Origin: Kitasatospora sp. GAS204B
GTDB lineage: Bacteria > Actinomycetota > Actinomycetes > Streptomycetales > Streptomycetaceae
Assembly (NCBI RefSeq): GCF_029892155.1
Contig: NZ_JARZAG010000017.1
Location: 62,001 to 126,000, forward strand
Reading direction: 5' to 3'
DNA: 64,000 nucleotides
Shown here: piece by piece, positions 8,604 to 17,978 of the stretch
Numbering within the stretch: the first letter of the stretch is position 1
How the letters are laid out: every line of letters starts with the position of its first letter
Program-made: the position numbers and the translations under genes
The notes under the pieces: generated by a model
The model's database searches: none
Told to the model about the DNA's origin: nothing
Seen by the model: the letters and a program-made list of their open reading frames with translations, nothing else

Positions 8604-9509
8604 ATGTCTTTGGGTGAGCTTCGCGAACTGCTGGAACGGCATGCGCGTCCCGATCCGGCCACGGCCGTCGACGGCGTCCGGATCTGCAGGACCGACCATG
8701 CCGCCGGGCCGCAGTCCTCAATGTCTGGCACAGTGCTGGCGGTCGTCGCCCAGGGCGGCAAGCGTCTCGCACTGGGCGACCACTTCTACGACTACCGGGC
8801 CGGTCAGTACCTCGTCGCCTCGGTCGACCTCCCGGTGACGGGGCACGTCATCGACGCGGCCCCGGGCCGCCCCACGCTCGGCTTCGGGATGACCCTGGAA
8901 CCTGCCGACATCGCTCAGCTGCTGCTGCAGGCCGGGCCGGGGGATCTGCCGCGGTCCACCGGCACCGCGCGCCCGGGCATCGCCGTCAGTGACGCCCCGG
9001 ACGAGTTGCTCGACGCGATCGTGCGGCTGCTGCGCCTGCTCGATCGGCCACGGGACCGCAAGGCGCTGGCCCCGTTGTTCAAGCGAGAGATCCTCTGGCG
9101 GTTGATGACCGGGGAACAAGGTGACGTCGTCCGCCAGCTCGGCCTCGCGGACAGCAGCCTGAGCCACATCACGCGGGCAGTGCGGTGGATCCGGGAGAAC
9201 TACACCCGGCCGTTCCGCGTCGAGGAGATAGCACAGCTTTCGGGGATGAGCGTCTCCGCGTTCCACCGGAACTTCCAGGCGGTGACGGCGATGAGCCCGA
9301 TCCAGTTCCAGAAGCACATCCGGCTGCAGGCGGCGAGATTGCTCCTGGCGAACAGCCCCAACGACGTCACCGGCGTCGGCAGTCACGTCGGATACGACAG
9401 CCCGTCCCAGTTCAGCCGGGAGTACCGGCGCCTGTTCGGTGCTCCGCCAAGCCTTGACGCGGTACGCATGCGTGATGGTGCAGGGGGCGCGGCCGCGGCA
9501 TTGCCCTGA
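8604..9509 (+). CDS. AraC-family regulator with AraC_N domain
   Basis: About 301 residues. The N-terminal half carries the AraC_N sensor signature (GDHFYDYRAGQYLVASVDLPV). The C-terminal hundred residues have two helix-turn-helix units (VEEIAQLSGMSVSAFHRNF and VGSHVGYDSPSQFSREYRR). This subfamily often sits before, and activates, aldo/keto reductase or dehydrogenase genes. Here the next genes on the same strand are an F420-type reductase and an aldo/keto reductase, which fits. The start is uncertain: the ATG at 8604 has no strong ribosome binding site and the frame is open further upstream. Confidence 0.88.
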   Translation: MSLGELRELLERHARPDPATAVDGVRICRTDHAAGPQSSMSGTVLAVVAQGGKRLALGDHFYDYRAGQYLVASVDLPVTGHVIDAAPGRPTLGFGMTLEPADIAQLLLQAGPGDLPRSTGTARPGIAVSDAPDELLDAIVRLLRLLDRPRDRKALAPLFKREILWRLMTGEQGDVVRQLGLADSSLSHITRAVRWIRENYTRPFRVEEIAQLSGMSVSAFHRNFQAVTAMSPIQFQKHIRLQAARLLLANSPNDVTGVGSHVGYDSPSQFSREYRRLFGAPPSLDAVRMRDGAGGAAAALP

Positions 9510-9648
9510 AAGTCGCGCATCCGAAGAGGATTGTGCAACCACGCGAGAGGATCTTGCTAGCCCCACATTGGCGGGCCCTGTTTTCCTGGAGTCACCGGAA
9601 CGTTCCCTGCGATTCCGGACTATTCGCCGAGGATGCAGGAGGCCGGCC

Positions 9649-10107
9649 ATGGAGGTCACCGAATACGCGGATGACGCCGTCGTGCGCGCGCTGGCCATCG
9701 GACCTGACTCGTCTCCGGCCGAGCACACCATCGAGATCACGACGCTGGGCCGTCACAGCGGCGTCCCTCGCCGCATCGAGATCTGGTTCCACCGCGTCGA
9801 CGGCCGCTGGTACCTGACCGGCATGCCCGCCCCTCGCAGCTGGTATGCGAACGTGCTCGCCAACCCGCGGCTCATCGTGCACCTCAAGCACGGGGTCACA
9901 GCAGACCTGCCCGCGACGGCGGCGCCGGTCGATGAGGCGACCCGGCGCCGGGTGATCACCGCGGTCCTCGCCCTGCAAGACCGGCCCGAGTACGCGGCGC
10001 GCGTCAGCCAACGCCAGAACTTCGACGCCTGGTTCGCGAGCAGCCCGCTGGTCGAGATCGTGTTCGACGACGAGCGGTTGTGGACGCCGTCCTCGGCACT
10101 CGACTGA
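9649..10107 (+). CDS. F420-type nitroreductase/quinone reductase family protein
   Basis: 152 residues of the split beta-barrel family that includes deazaflavin (F420)-dependent Ddn-like reductases. Visible signatures are ITTLGRHSGVPRRIEIWF and WYLTGMPAPRSWYANV, followed by the LIVHLKHG strand. AGGAGG lies six bases before the ATG. A role in reducing quinones or nitro compounds is inferred from the family; F420 use is typical of this branch but not proven here. It probably forms an operon with the aldo/keto reductase 35 bp downstream. Confidence 0.8.
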   Translation: MEVTEYADDAVVRALAIGPDSSPAEHTIEITTLGRHSGVPRRIEIWFHRVDGRWYLTGMPAPRSWYANVLANPRLIVHLKHGVTADLPATAAPVDEATRRRVITAVLALQDRPEYAARVSQRQNFDAWFASSPLVEIVFDDERLWTPSSALD

Positions 10108-10142
10108 CGCTTCCCGCGCAACGAACCCATGCAAGGAGAACC

Positions 10143-11171
10143 ATGAAGTACCGCACGTTGGGCCGAACCGGAATCCTGGTCAGCCCCTACGCCCTGGGCA
10201 CCATGATGTTCGGAGCCATGGGAAATCCCGACCACGACGACTCGATCCGGATCATCCACAGGGCGCTGGACGCAGGGATCAACTTCGTCGACACTGCCGA
10301 CGTGTACTCCGGTGGCGAGTCCGAGGAGATCGTGGGCAAGGCGCTCAAGGGCCGCCGCGACGACATCGTGCTCGCCAGCAAGATGCACTATCCGATGGGC
10401 AACGATCCGAACCGTCGGGGCAACTCGCGACGCTGGATCATCGCGGCAGTTGAGCACTCCCTGCGCCGTCTGCAGACCGATCACCTCGACCTCTACCAGG
10501 TCCACCGCCCCGACCCGACGGTCGACGTGGAGGAGACCCTGTCCGCCCTGTCCGACCTGGTCCGCAGCGGCAAGGTGCGCGCGATCGGCACGTCGACCTT
10601 CCCGGCATCGGACATCGTCGAGGCCCAGTGGGTCGCTGAGCGGCGCGGCCTGGAACGCTTCCGCACCGAGCAGCCGCCGTATTCGATCATCAACCGGAGC
10701 ATCGAACGCGAAGTTCTGCCCGTGTGTGAGCGCTACGGCATGGGCACGCTGGTCTGGAGCCCGCTGGGTCAGGGAATGCTCACCGGCCGCGTGCGCAAGG
10801 GGCGGCCGACCGATACCCACCGGTCGGGTGGCCGCCCGCAGCACTTCAGCGACGAGCGCAAGCTCGACGTGGTCGAACAGCTCGTGCCGCTCGCGGAGAA
10901 GACCGGCCTGCGGATGACCCACCTCGCGATGGCGTTCGCGATCGCCCACCCGGGTGTCACCTCGGCGATCATCGGGCCGCGCACCATGGAACAGCTCGAT
11001 GATCTGCTGGCCGGCGCCGACGTCACCCTGGACGACGAAGTCCTCGACCGGATCGACGAGATCGCTCCGCCCGGCACCGACACCGGCCCCAACACCGTGG
11101 CCTATACGCCGCCGGCCATCTCGGACGTGAGCCTGCGCCGCCGGGCAGCCGGCGAGCGCTCTGCCGCCTGA
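10143..11171 (+). CDS. Aldo/keto reductase, YghZ/Tas-like
   Basis: 342-residue AKR with catalytic Asp50, Tyr55, Lys80 and His121 (NFVDTADVYSGG, VLASKM, LDLYQVHRPDP). The motifs LGRTGILVSPYALGTMMFG and SPLGQGMLTGR are typical of the YghZ/Tas group. AAGGAG sits five bases before the ATG. It is probably an NADPH-dependent reductase of small aldehydes, co-transcribed with the F420-type reductase and perhaps controlled by the AraC protein. It belongs to a different subgroup from the other AKR at 3.2 kb. Confidence 0.9.
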   Translation: MKYRTLGRTGILVSPYALGTMMFGAMGNPDHDDSIRIIHRALDAGINFVDTADVYSGGESEEIVGKALKGRRDDIVLASKMHYPMGNDPNRRGNSRRWIIAAVEHSLRRLQTDHLDLYQVHRPDPTVDVEETLSALSDLVRSGKVRAIGTSTFPASDIVEAQWVAERRGLERFRTEQPPYSIINRSIEREVLPVCERYGMGTLVWSPLGQGMLTGRVRKGRPTDTHRSGGRPQHFSDERKLDVVEQLVPLAEKTGLRMTHLAMAFAIAHPGVTSAIIGPRTMEQLDDLLAGADVTLDDEVLDRIDEIAPPGTDTGPNTVAYTPPAISDVSLRRRAAGERSAA

Positions 11172-11240
11172 ATGACAGCCATGTGAGGGTCCGTCACCGT
11201 CATTCCTGACATCAGCACAGTGGCCTCCGGCCGCTACACG

Positions 11241-12068
11241 TCACCCCGAGACCGCGCACCCCAGTCCCGTCGGCCTGGGGTGCGCGCTGACGACTGACGG
11301 GGCAGTTGCTGGAACCCGGCGGTGATCTCGTAGTGGCGCGGGCACCGTGTTGTAGCCACGTCGGACGAAGAATTCGAGTCGACTTCCGCTGTTGCGGTAG
11401 GCACAGGGGACTGTTGCCTGGGCTACCTCGACGGCGATCACCTTCTTGCCGTGGTCGGCGGCGGTGTTGGCCGAGGCGTTTCCTGGTCGCAGCACACCGG
11501 CCAGGGCCTCGCCGGTGTTGTCGAGGAAGCACAGCAGCGGGTGGTAGCCGAAGCCGTGCTTGTAGGTCGGTGCGGCGTTCCCCTTCTCGGAGTGGCAGGT
11601 GACGTGGGTGGCGTCGATGTCCAGGACCAGGTCGGGCAGTTCACGTCCGCCCGCGTGGGAGGCAGGGATGCCGTCGCGGGTCTCGCCGGCCTGCAACCAG
11701 GCGATCTCCCGGGCGGCGGCGCGGGCCGCGCGCAGGGCGCCGAGCGCGGTCGCATCGATGCCGGCCAGCAACCGCCAGGCGATAGGAGTAGAGGCGACCG
11801 CCCCGAAGACCTCAGGCCGGTTGCGAAGCAGTGCGAGGTCGGCGATCGCCTCGCCGCCGTCGGCGAGCATCACCGCCAGGTCGACGGCGATCCGTCCCGG
11901 ATCGTAGCCGGTGCCCCGCGGACGCAGCCGGCACAGGGCATCACTGAAGATACCGGTGAGGCCGGTGGCGTCGGCGAGATCGGCCAGCAGTCGGGATCCA
12001 GCGTGGCTGACCACCCCTCGCCCATCGGTGGAGACGAGGAGCCGGGGACGTGACCCGGTAGTGTGCAC
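11241..12068 (-). pseudogene. Truncated IS1380-family transposase
   Basis: The first 200 or so residues match the N-terminal half of IS1380-type DDE transposases: VVSHAGSRLLADLADATGL, then the LVLDIDATHVTCH catalytic strand and YKHGFGYHPLLCFLDNTGE. After GKKVIAVEV the match stops and the sequence becomes unrelated basic residues, so the C-terminal half with the remaining catalytic residues is gone. An inverted repeat lies immediately upstream of the start. Inactive remnant. Confidence 0.8.
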
Positions 12069-12071
12069 ATA

Positions 12072-12142
12072 GAAAGTGCCTTCCTGCTGGGCTGACGGAG
12101 ACCTTAGACAAGCCTCATCATCCCGGTTCAGAAGGCACTTTC
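12072..12142. repeat. Inverted repeat upstream of the IS1380 remnant
   Basis: GAAAGTGCCTTC at 12072-12083 is repeated exactly, inverted, at 12131-12142 with 47 bases between. The position just before the transposase start suggests a terminal or subterminal repeat, or a regulatory hairpin, of the IS element. Confidence 0.6.
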
Positions 12143-12196
12143 GCGTTTTCGATCACGACGCGGATGCCACCGCAAGTGAAACGCGCAGGCTAAGGC

Positions 12197-12541
12197 ATGA
12201 TCAGCTTCACGATGGTCGAGTTCCCCACTGCCTCGGCTCGGGGGTGGGCAGAGTTCTTCGGGGCCATCTTCGGCTGGGCGGCGACCGGGTACGGTCCGGA
12301 GTACACCGACGTGGACTGCGGCGGCGGGGTCAGCCTCGGCTTCCAGCAGGACCGCGCAGAAGCCCCGACCGGGCCGCTGGCCGTGATCCAGGTGAACGAC
12401 CTGGAGACGACGCGGAACGCGGTACTCGAGGCGGGCGGAACCATCACGGTCGAGGCGTTCGACTTCCCCGGCGGCAGGCGCTTCCATTTCCGCGAGCCGG
12501 GCGGCAACGAGCTTGCCGCATGGACCCCGACGGGACACTGA
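12197..12541 (+). CDS. VOC/glyoxalase-family protein
   Basis: 114 residues with the vicinal-oxygen-chelate half-module pattern: an opening strand with WAEFFGAIFGW, the LAVIQVNDLETTRNAVLEAGG helix, and a closing FREPGGNELAAW strand with the conserved Glu. It is close to a single VOC unit, and active sites usually form in dimers. Substrate and metal are unknown. It stands alone between two IS remnants. Confidence 0.75.
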   Translation: MISFTMVEFPTASARGWAEFFGAIFGWAATGYGPEYTDVDCGGGVSLGFQQDRAEAPTGPLAVIQVNDLETTRNAVLEAGGTITVEAFDFPGGRRFHFREPGGNELAAWTPTGH

Positions 12542-12623
12542 ACCTCGTAGCGCTCCAGAATGACTTCACAGGGCCTGACCTGGCCTGACGCGGTCGCGGT
12601 CGGTTGCGGCAGGATCATGCCTC

Positions 12624-13690
12624 GTGATGGTCAGGATGTTCTACCTTGTCGCCACGCGGGTGTTCGCGTGGCTGGTCCTGCTGGCCCGGTCCTCCGCAGC
12701 CAAGAACACGGAGATACTGATCCTGCGGCATGAGGTCGCAGTGCTGCGCCGTCAGGTCGCCAGGCCCAAGCCCGGCTGGGCCGATCGGGCACTGCTGGCC
12801 GCCCTCGCCAGCTGCTGCTGCGAGCCCAGCGTGCGCACCGGATGGTCTCTCCGCGCACCCTGCTTGCCTGGCACCAGTGCCTGGTCAAGAAGAAGTGGAC
12901 GCAGCTGCCGTCCCCGGGACGGCCACCGCTGGCGGCGGAGCTGCGCGACCTGATCATCCAGCTCGGCGTGGAGAATCCGCGCTGGGGATTCCGGCGCGTG
13001 CATGGCGAACTGCGCCGCCTCGGGTACCGCGTCAGCTCGGCCACCGTTCGCAGGGTGCTCCGCGCAGCCGGGATCGGGCCGCCACTGCGGCGCCGCGCAG
13101 CTCGAGGCGAGTGGCGCGCATTTCTCCGGGCCCAGGCCGATGGGCTGCTGGCCACGGACTTCTTCCACGTGGACACCATCGGGCTCAGGCGCCTGTACGC
13201 GCTGTTCGTCATGGAGGTCCGCACCCGCCGGGTGCACATCCTGGGCGTCACCGCCCACCCCACCGCCGCCTGGGCCACCCAGCAGGCCCGCCAACTCCTG
13301 TGGGAGATCGGGGACCGTGCCGATCAGTTCCGCTACCTGATCCGGGACCGCGACGCGAAGTTCACCGCCGCCTTCGACACGGTGTTCGACAGCGAGGGCA
13401 TCGCCATCGCCAAGATCCCTCCGCGCAGCCCCAACTGCAATCCGCACGCGGAACGCTTCGTGCGCTCGGTACGCGAGGAGTGCACCGACCGCGTCCTGCT
13501 GCTCGACCGCGGCCACGCCGAGAAGATCCTTCACGACTACGCGCGCCACTTCAACGAGCACCGGCCCCACCAGGGCCGCGGCCAGCTCGCCCCGAACGAC
13601 GACCCCACCGTCATCCCCCTGCCCCCAATCCGGATCGAACGCCGCCAGGCCATCGCGGGCCTCATCAACGAGTACCGCAAAGCCAGCTGA
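12624..13690 (+). pseudogene. Frameshifted integrase-core transposase
   Basis: The N-terminal part (TEILILRHEVAVLRRQVARP) is in one frame up to about 12815. The rest, from HRMVSPRTLLAWHQ through FRRVHGELRRLGYR, the YLIRDRDAKF core and FNEHRPHQGR to the end, is in the minus-one frame. Deleting or skipping one base near the run of CTG codons joins them. No A6G-type slippery sequence is present, so I read this as mutation rather than programmed frameshifting. The 3' end abuts a truncated regulator gene on the opposite strand. Confidence 0.78.
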
Positions 13691-13747
13691 TGTCCCACCA
13701 GAAGCCCCAGCTCCGAGCCTGTGACGACATTCTGGAGCGCTACGGGC

Positions 13748-14068
13748 TTCCGTGAGCACGTCGGGGACTGGCGGCGACGTGGGTGGGGTTCCGACCCCGT
13801 GCACCGGGGCGGTCTCCGGCCGGCCCGATCTCGCCAGCGCGGCGCCCAGTCGGAGGTGCTCCCCCGGCGTGAGCTCAAGTGCGGCCGCCAGTAGGTTCAT
13901 CGTCTCGCGCCCGGGATTGAGCAGCTTGCCGGTCTCCAGCCGACGGATGGTCCGCACGTCCACCCCTGACCGCTCCGCCAACTGCTCCGCGGGGAGCCCC
14001 GCCCGTCTGCGGAGGTCACGTAACAGGGCGCCAAGCTGATCGGCCACCAAAGCCTCCCCTCCTGTCAC
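13748..14068 (-). pseudogene. 5' fragment of an XRE regulator, probably of the NTPase-fused type
   Basis: About 107 residues. An XRE helix-turn-helix (LGALLRDLRRRAGLPAEQLA, then RTIRRLETGK) is followed by a NLLAAALELTPGEHLRLGAAL helix. This N-terminus is characteristic of large Streptomyces regulators that continue into an NTPase domain. The match ends at VPDVLTEA, where transposon-derived sequence begins. The frame stays open leftwards but only as antisense of the transposase, so the gene is truncated. Any product would be a bare DNA-binding domain. Confidence 0.65.
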
Positions 14069-14232
14069 GACCGCCGTGACAGCCGCCGGCGAGCCTACCC
14101 TGACGACCAGTCACACCTGGCCGAGCTTCAGCCTCGTTTCGTCGGGGTCGCCTTCACCAGCACCTCTGCCCTGCTGCAGGGCGGTGGCGGTACTCCTATC
14201 GCACCGGCGGTTATGTCCATCGGCACCCGCCG

Positions 14233-14628
14233 ATGGATCAGTGGCCACCTATAGCGGAAGACCTCGTTCGATGGCGGGGCGTCATCTCGAAAAGCAGCAC
14301 GTCACACCTGGCCAATTGGCCACCAACCGAGAGAACCTACAACTTCGCCGAGTACGACGGCAGCCGATCCCTGGATGAGTTCGCGTTGGAGGCTGCCCGG
14401 CCGGCTCGCCCCCGGATCGAGGACATCACCACGGACGAACTCGTCGAGATCATCCGCAGACTCCTGGCCGGCGGCCCGGAGAGCGACTACTACCTTCGAC
14501 TTCTCGAAGCGAACGTTGCGCATCCTCGGGTCAGCGACCTGATCTTCCAGCACTCGGCCGAGCTGCCGGACGCCTCGGCAGAACAGATCGTTGATGAGGC
14601 TCTCAAGTACCGGCCAATCGCCCTGTGA
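14233..14628 (+). CDS. E9imm-like (colicin/pyocin-type) immunity protein
   Basis: 131 residues. The C-terminal 75 match the small helical bacteriocin-immunity fold: ITTDELVEIIRRLLAG, then an HPRVSDLIF segment and EQIVDEALKYRPIAL. In colicin E9 systems such proteins bind and block HNH-nuclease toxins. The first 45 residues are not family-like, and the start codon is uncertain because no clear ribosome binding site precedes the ATG at 14233. No nuclease toxin lies beside it, so it may be an orphan protecting against other strains. Confidence 0.6.
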   Translation: MDQWPPIAEDLVRWRGVISKSSTSHLANWPPTERTYNFAEYDGSRSLDEFALEAARPARPRIEDITTDELVEIIRRLLAGGPESDYYLRLLEANVAHPRVSDLIFQHSAELPDASAEQIVDEALKYRPIAL

Positions 14629-14740
14629 GTGATGGCCCGTCAGCTCGCGCCTGCCGGCAATTCGGCTCGGACGCGGGTGCTGACGGGCGATGGCAGTCCG
14701 TGCCGCGAGCTGTTCCTCGGCGGCGTACGGACCCTGGTGG

Positions 14741-16123
14741 CTACAGCAGGGCTCCGAGGTCGCCGTTGATGACGGTCTCGGTGATCGGAGGGCGGTCCCA
14801 GAGCGCGAGGATCTCGTTGGCCAGGGCCATGATCGGGCGCGGGTCCCGGCCGCTGTGCGCCTGGATCGCGGCAGCCGACAGGCTGCGCGGGGCGGCGCCG
14901 GCGTCGAGCAGGACGCGCCAGTCCTCCGGTGTGAGTTCAAGGAACTCCAGTCCGGTCAGCTCGGCTATCTCCGTCGGGTCGGCGAGCGTTCCGGGGTAGG
15001 CGGAGAGCGTACGAAGACGGGGCAGCCCGACGACGGGGGCGAGGCTGAACGGTTCACCGTCCCAGACACCGAGGCTCAGGACTTCCAGGTCGGCGTGGGC
15101 GGCGGCCTCGATGGTCTTGAGGCTCTGGTGGTGGACCCTTGCCACATAGGGCAGTTGATCCAGGCGGCGGCCGGAGTACCAGCTCCGCTCCGACTGCAGC
15201 ACCAGGTCGGTGAGCGACTCGGCGAACAGGTTGGCGCCGACGCTCTGCTCGTGGTCCAGCACGATGATCTGCCCGAGGTGGCCTCGCGGACCCGGTGTCA
15301 GGTCGACGGCGACCTGGTCGCCGTACCCGGTGCCGCCGATGACGATCCATCCGGGCGAGCCGACTAGGCCCTGCACGGCATCGTCGGGCGGGGTGACGGC
15401 CACCTCCAACGCCGCATGCCCCCAGTAGAACGACCGGTTCGATACGTCGGCAACAGCCAAATGGTCCAAGGAAGCCAGCTCGAACCCGACAACGTCGAAG
15501 ACGTGCTCCGCCACCTCGTAGTCGTCACCCCAGTCCTCCCACCGTGCGCGCGTCACCCGGTAGAGCACCTTGATCTCCTCGGGCAGCGCCACACCCAGGC
15601 GGGCCTCCGCAGTGGCGATCTCCTCCTCGGTGGCGCCGATCGCGTCAGGCAGACGCTCACGGAGCGTGCGCTCCAGCAGGTCCACGTCGACGGACGGGGC
15701 CGGTTGCGCCCCAGGTACGGCCTCAGGCAGGCGGCGCCAAGGCGCGGGCACCGCGTTCTCGACCAGGATCAGCGCGCCGGGGAGGGCGTTGCCGATACCG
15801 GGAGCGGTGGCGGGGCCGAAGTCGAACAGGTGGAGTACCGCCTGCCCGCTCGGCGGGATCTCCGCGGTGAACGCGATGTCCTGGAGGCCGGCCTCGGTCA
15901 GTGCGTCCTGTACGCGCTTGATCGCGTCGAACTCCTCCTGCATGTCCGACATCAGCATGGCCTGCCCCGGCCGAGGCCGCCGACGCTGCACGGGAACGCT
16001 CCACGAGCCGTGGCCGATACTCCCGGCCACGTGGCCGCCCGGCGCGGCCAAGCTCTCAGCGTGGGAGGTGCGCAGAAGCCTCAGCAGCGGCTCCCAGGTG
16101 GCGAAGTTGTGGAGCGGGGACAA
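14741..16123 (-). CDS. SMI1/KNR4 (SUKH)-domain protein with LRR-like tail
   Basis: 460 residues. A central SUKH unit is recognisable from ATEEEIATAEARLGVALPEE, VLYRVTRARWEDWG and SPGWIVIGGTGYGDQVAVDL. The region after it (LEVLSLGVWDGEPFS, LTGLEFLELTPEDW) looks like degenerate leucine-rich repeats. SUKH proteins act as immunity proteins against many secreted nuclease toxins. The start is a TTG with GGAGG five bases upstream. It stands next to a second SUKH-like gene, in an island of immunity-type genes. Confidence 0.72.
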   Translation of the reverse strand: MSPLHNFATWEPLLRLLRTSHAESLAAPGGHVAGSIGHGSWSVPVQRRRPRPGQAMLMSDMQEEFDAIKRVQDALTEAGLQDIAFTAEIPPSGQAVLHLFDFGPATAPGIGNALPGALILVENAVPAPWRRLPEAVPGAQPAPSVDVDLLERTLRERLPDAIGATEEEIATAEARLGVALPEEIKVLYRVTRARWEDWGDDYEVAEHVFDVVGFELASLDHLAVADVSNRSFYWGHAALEVAVTPPDDAVQGLVGSPGWIVIGGTGYGDQVAVDLTPGPRGHLGQIIVLDHEQSVGANLFAESLTDLVLQSERSWYSGRRLDQLPYVARVHHQSLKTIEAAAHADLEVLSLGVWDGEPFSLAPVVGLPRLRTLSAYPGTLADPTEIAELTGLEFLELTPEDWRVLLDAGAAPRSLSAAAIQAHSGRDPRPIMALANEILALWDRPPITETVINGDLGALL

Positions 16124-16288
16124 CAGGGCCTCCGTCGGGGAAGGTGATCATGACGGTGGCGATTATGTCTTCCACCGCCGACAGGCAGGACAACGCCCAA
16201 GAGAGCCATGCACGGCCGGGCCTCGTTCCGACTCATCCCCGTTCGGATCCTCGACTGGCCGTGACCCAGGTGTCCCGCCGACTGCAGC

Positions 16289-16840
16289 TCAGAGCTGACC
16301 GCTGATCCGTTGAGCGAGTATCTCGAGGAGCTCTTGAAGGCTGGCTGCGGCAAGATCGAACTGATCGAACCAGGACGCTGTGGTGGACCTCCAGACCCGT
16401 CCGGAGCCTGCCAGCGCGAACAGATGGCCGCCGCCGTCGCTGGCGAAGACCAGGGCAGGCTCTTCCCCGTCGATCTGGATGGAGCCGTACTCGCGGAAGT
16501 GCCCTGCGACCATGGACGGCGGGTGGATGAAGTAGCCGATGTCCACGTCGGGCAGGGACACCTCGTCGATCACCCAGTACATCGTGGTCAGGTCCGAGGG
16601 GATCGGCGTCAGGTCCACGAGTGCGTCCGTCGCCTTGGAACTCGCCTCCGTTGCGAGCGAGACTGCGTTCCTGTCAGTTGGGAAGCCGTGCCGTGCCTCG
16701 AACGACCGCATCAGTTCCGTGAGTGCAACATTCGCCTGCTCGCACCAGGCGCGGACCCACTCGGCACCAAGCCGTTCAGCAGCCACGATCGACCTCTTCA
16801 GCCCCCGAGGATCTCGCCCTTCGCGAGTCCGGAAGAACAT
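16289..16840 (-). CDS. SMI1/KNR4-type protein
   Basis: 183 residues with a late SUKH pattern: MYWVIDEVSLPDVDIGYFIH, then PALVFASDGGGHLFALA and a terminal helix. It has no catalytic motif. It is probably an immunity protein or a general protein-binding adaptor. It lies upstream of the larger SUKH gene on the same strand with 165 bp between, so separate transcription is possible. The N-terminal 60 residues are alpha-helical and not assigned. Confidence 0.6.
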   Translation of the reverse strand: MFFRTREGRDPRGLKRSIVAAERLGAEWVRAWCEQANVALTELMRSFEARHGFPTDRNAVSLATEASSKATDALVDLTPIPSDLTTMYWVIDEVSLPDVDIGYFIHPPSMVAGHFREYGSIQIDGEEPALVFASDGGGHLFALAGSGRVWRSTTASWFDQFDLAAASLQELLEILAQRISGQL

Positions 16841-16958
16841 ACAGGGGCGGTCACGCGGATCCGGGCAGAGCCGTCTTCAGAGAGCCCTGTCAGTGCGGCT
16901 GGCCCGAACCAGAAGCCCTGGGATTGCCTGCTGTCGGTTCCACCTTGCATGCCGGTGG

Positions 16959-17978
16959 TCACAGTTCGATGCGGTACCAGGTGCGGTCGTCGTGGAACTG
17001 CAGCCAGGCCTGATTGCCGCGGCAGACCGTGCGGCGAGCCCATGTGTCGGGCCGTGTTCCGTCCGGGAGGAGAAGCGGGGCTGAGGTCACGGTTTCGAGG
17101 GGGCCGTTCTGGCTCAGGGCCAGAGTGACGGTGTAGTGGCCGGGGGTCTTGTGAGGGCCGGTGTCGGCTGCGAGGAAGGCGACGTTGTCGCCGTCGACCA
17201 GGACGGCCGAGGCGAAGTGGATCGGTGCGCGCCGGGTCCAGCGGATGCCGGTGGCATCGATCGCCACCAGAGGGAATCCGGTGTAGGGGTAGGCCCAGGT
17301 CTGGCCGGCGCCGACGTTGAGGGCGTAGCAGTCGGCCCAACTGCCGGGACCTGCGCCGTCCAGCGGCGCGTACCAGGCGGGCTCGCCGGCGCTGGTCCAG
17401 CGGATGAGACCGGGCATCGACATGGTCATCCGCGGTGCGGGCCAGGGCGTGGTCCCGGAGCCACTGGTACGTCGGCGGTTCGCAGGCAGTTGCGCGCAGA
17501 TGGCTGCCTCGTCGCCGTAGCCGATCCAGATGTCGCCGTTCGTGTCGGTGAGCAGGTGTTGGATGTCGTCGCCCGCGTGGAAGGTCGTCAGCCGGGTGCC
17601 GTCGTCGTCCACGACGAGTGCGTTGTGGGTGATTTCCGTTTCGATGGCATCGAAGGTGGCTGCTGGTGGCCCGGAGGGCATGCGGCAGCGTGCGGAGGCC
17701 AGGACGAAGCCGCTGCCCAGCGAGTCGATCCTGGGAAAGTGCACGTCGAGGTCCACCAGGTCCACTTCGTGGACATCTGTGCCATCCAGCACCACTGTGA
17801 GCGCGTCGTAGCGCAGGCGTTGGTCCGGGGGGACACGGCGAGTGCAGGTGGCCTCCGGTGGGACAAGCAGAGTGACGACGCGTCCGAGTGCGTCGACGGT
17901 CGACGCCGCGACCTGCCGGTCGCTGTAGCGGTCGGGCAGTTGGGCGTAGGGCTGAAGGCGGTGAGGAGTTGCGGTCAC
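16959..17978 (-). CDS. Hypothetical protein, translationally coupled to a HEAT-like gene
   Basis: 339 residues; I do not recognise a named family. It is rich in beta-strand-forming segments with repeated W and aspartate-glycine turns (TDTNGDIWIGYGDEAA, GQTWAYPYTGFPLVAID, AWLQFHDDRTWYRIEL), which suggests a propeller-like fold. The GTG start at 17978 overlaps the stop of the upstream gene by four bases (GTGA) and has AGGAG upstream, so the two products are probably made together and may form a complex. No signal peptide or membrane segment. Confidence 0.65.
   Translation of the reverse strand: MTATPHRLQPYAQLPDRYSDRQVAASTVDALGRVVTLLVPPEATCTRRVPPDQRLRYDALTVVLDGTDVHEVDLVDLDVHFPRIDSLGSGFVLASARCRMPSGPPAATFDAIETEITHNALVVDDDGTRLTTFHAGDDIQHLLTDTNGDIWIGYGDEAAICAQLPANRRRTSGSGTTPWPAPRMTMSMPGLIRWTSAGEPAWYAPLDGAGPGSWADCYALNVGAGQTWAYPYTGFPLVAIDATGIRWTRRAPIHFASAVLVDGDNVAFLAADTGPHKTPGHYTVTLALSQNGPLETVTSAPLLLPDGTRPDTWARRTVCRGNQAWLQFHDDRTWYRIEL

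Noticed and set aside
12624..13690. Programmed -1 frameshift of an IS3-type transposase
   Set aside because: No A6G or similar slippery site and no overlap of the usual OrfA/OrfB kind; a simple base loss fits better.
12752..14068. 438-codon minus-strand frame as one XRE-fused protein
   Set aside because: Only the first 107 codons are family-like; the rest is antisense of the transposase.
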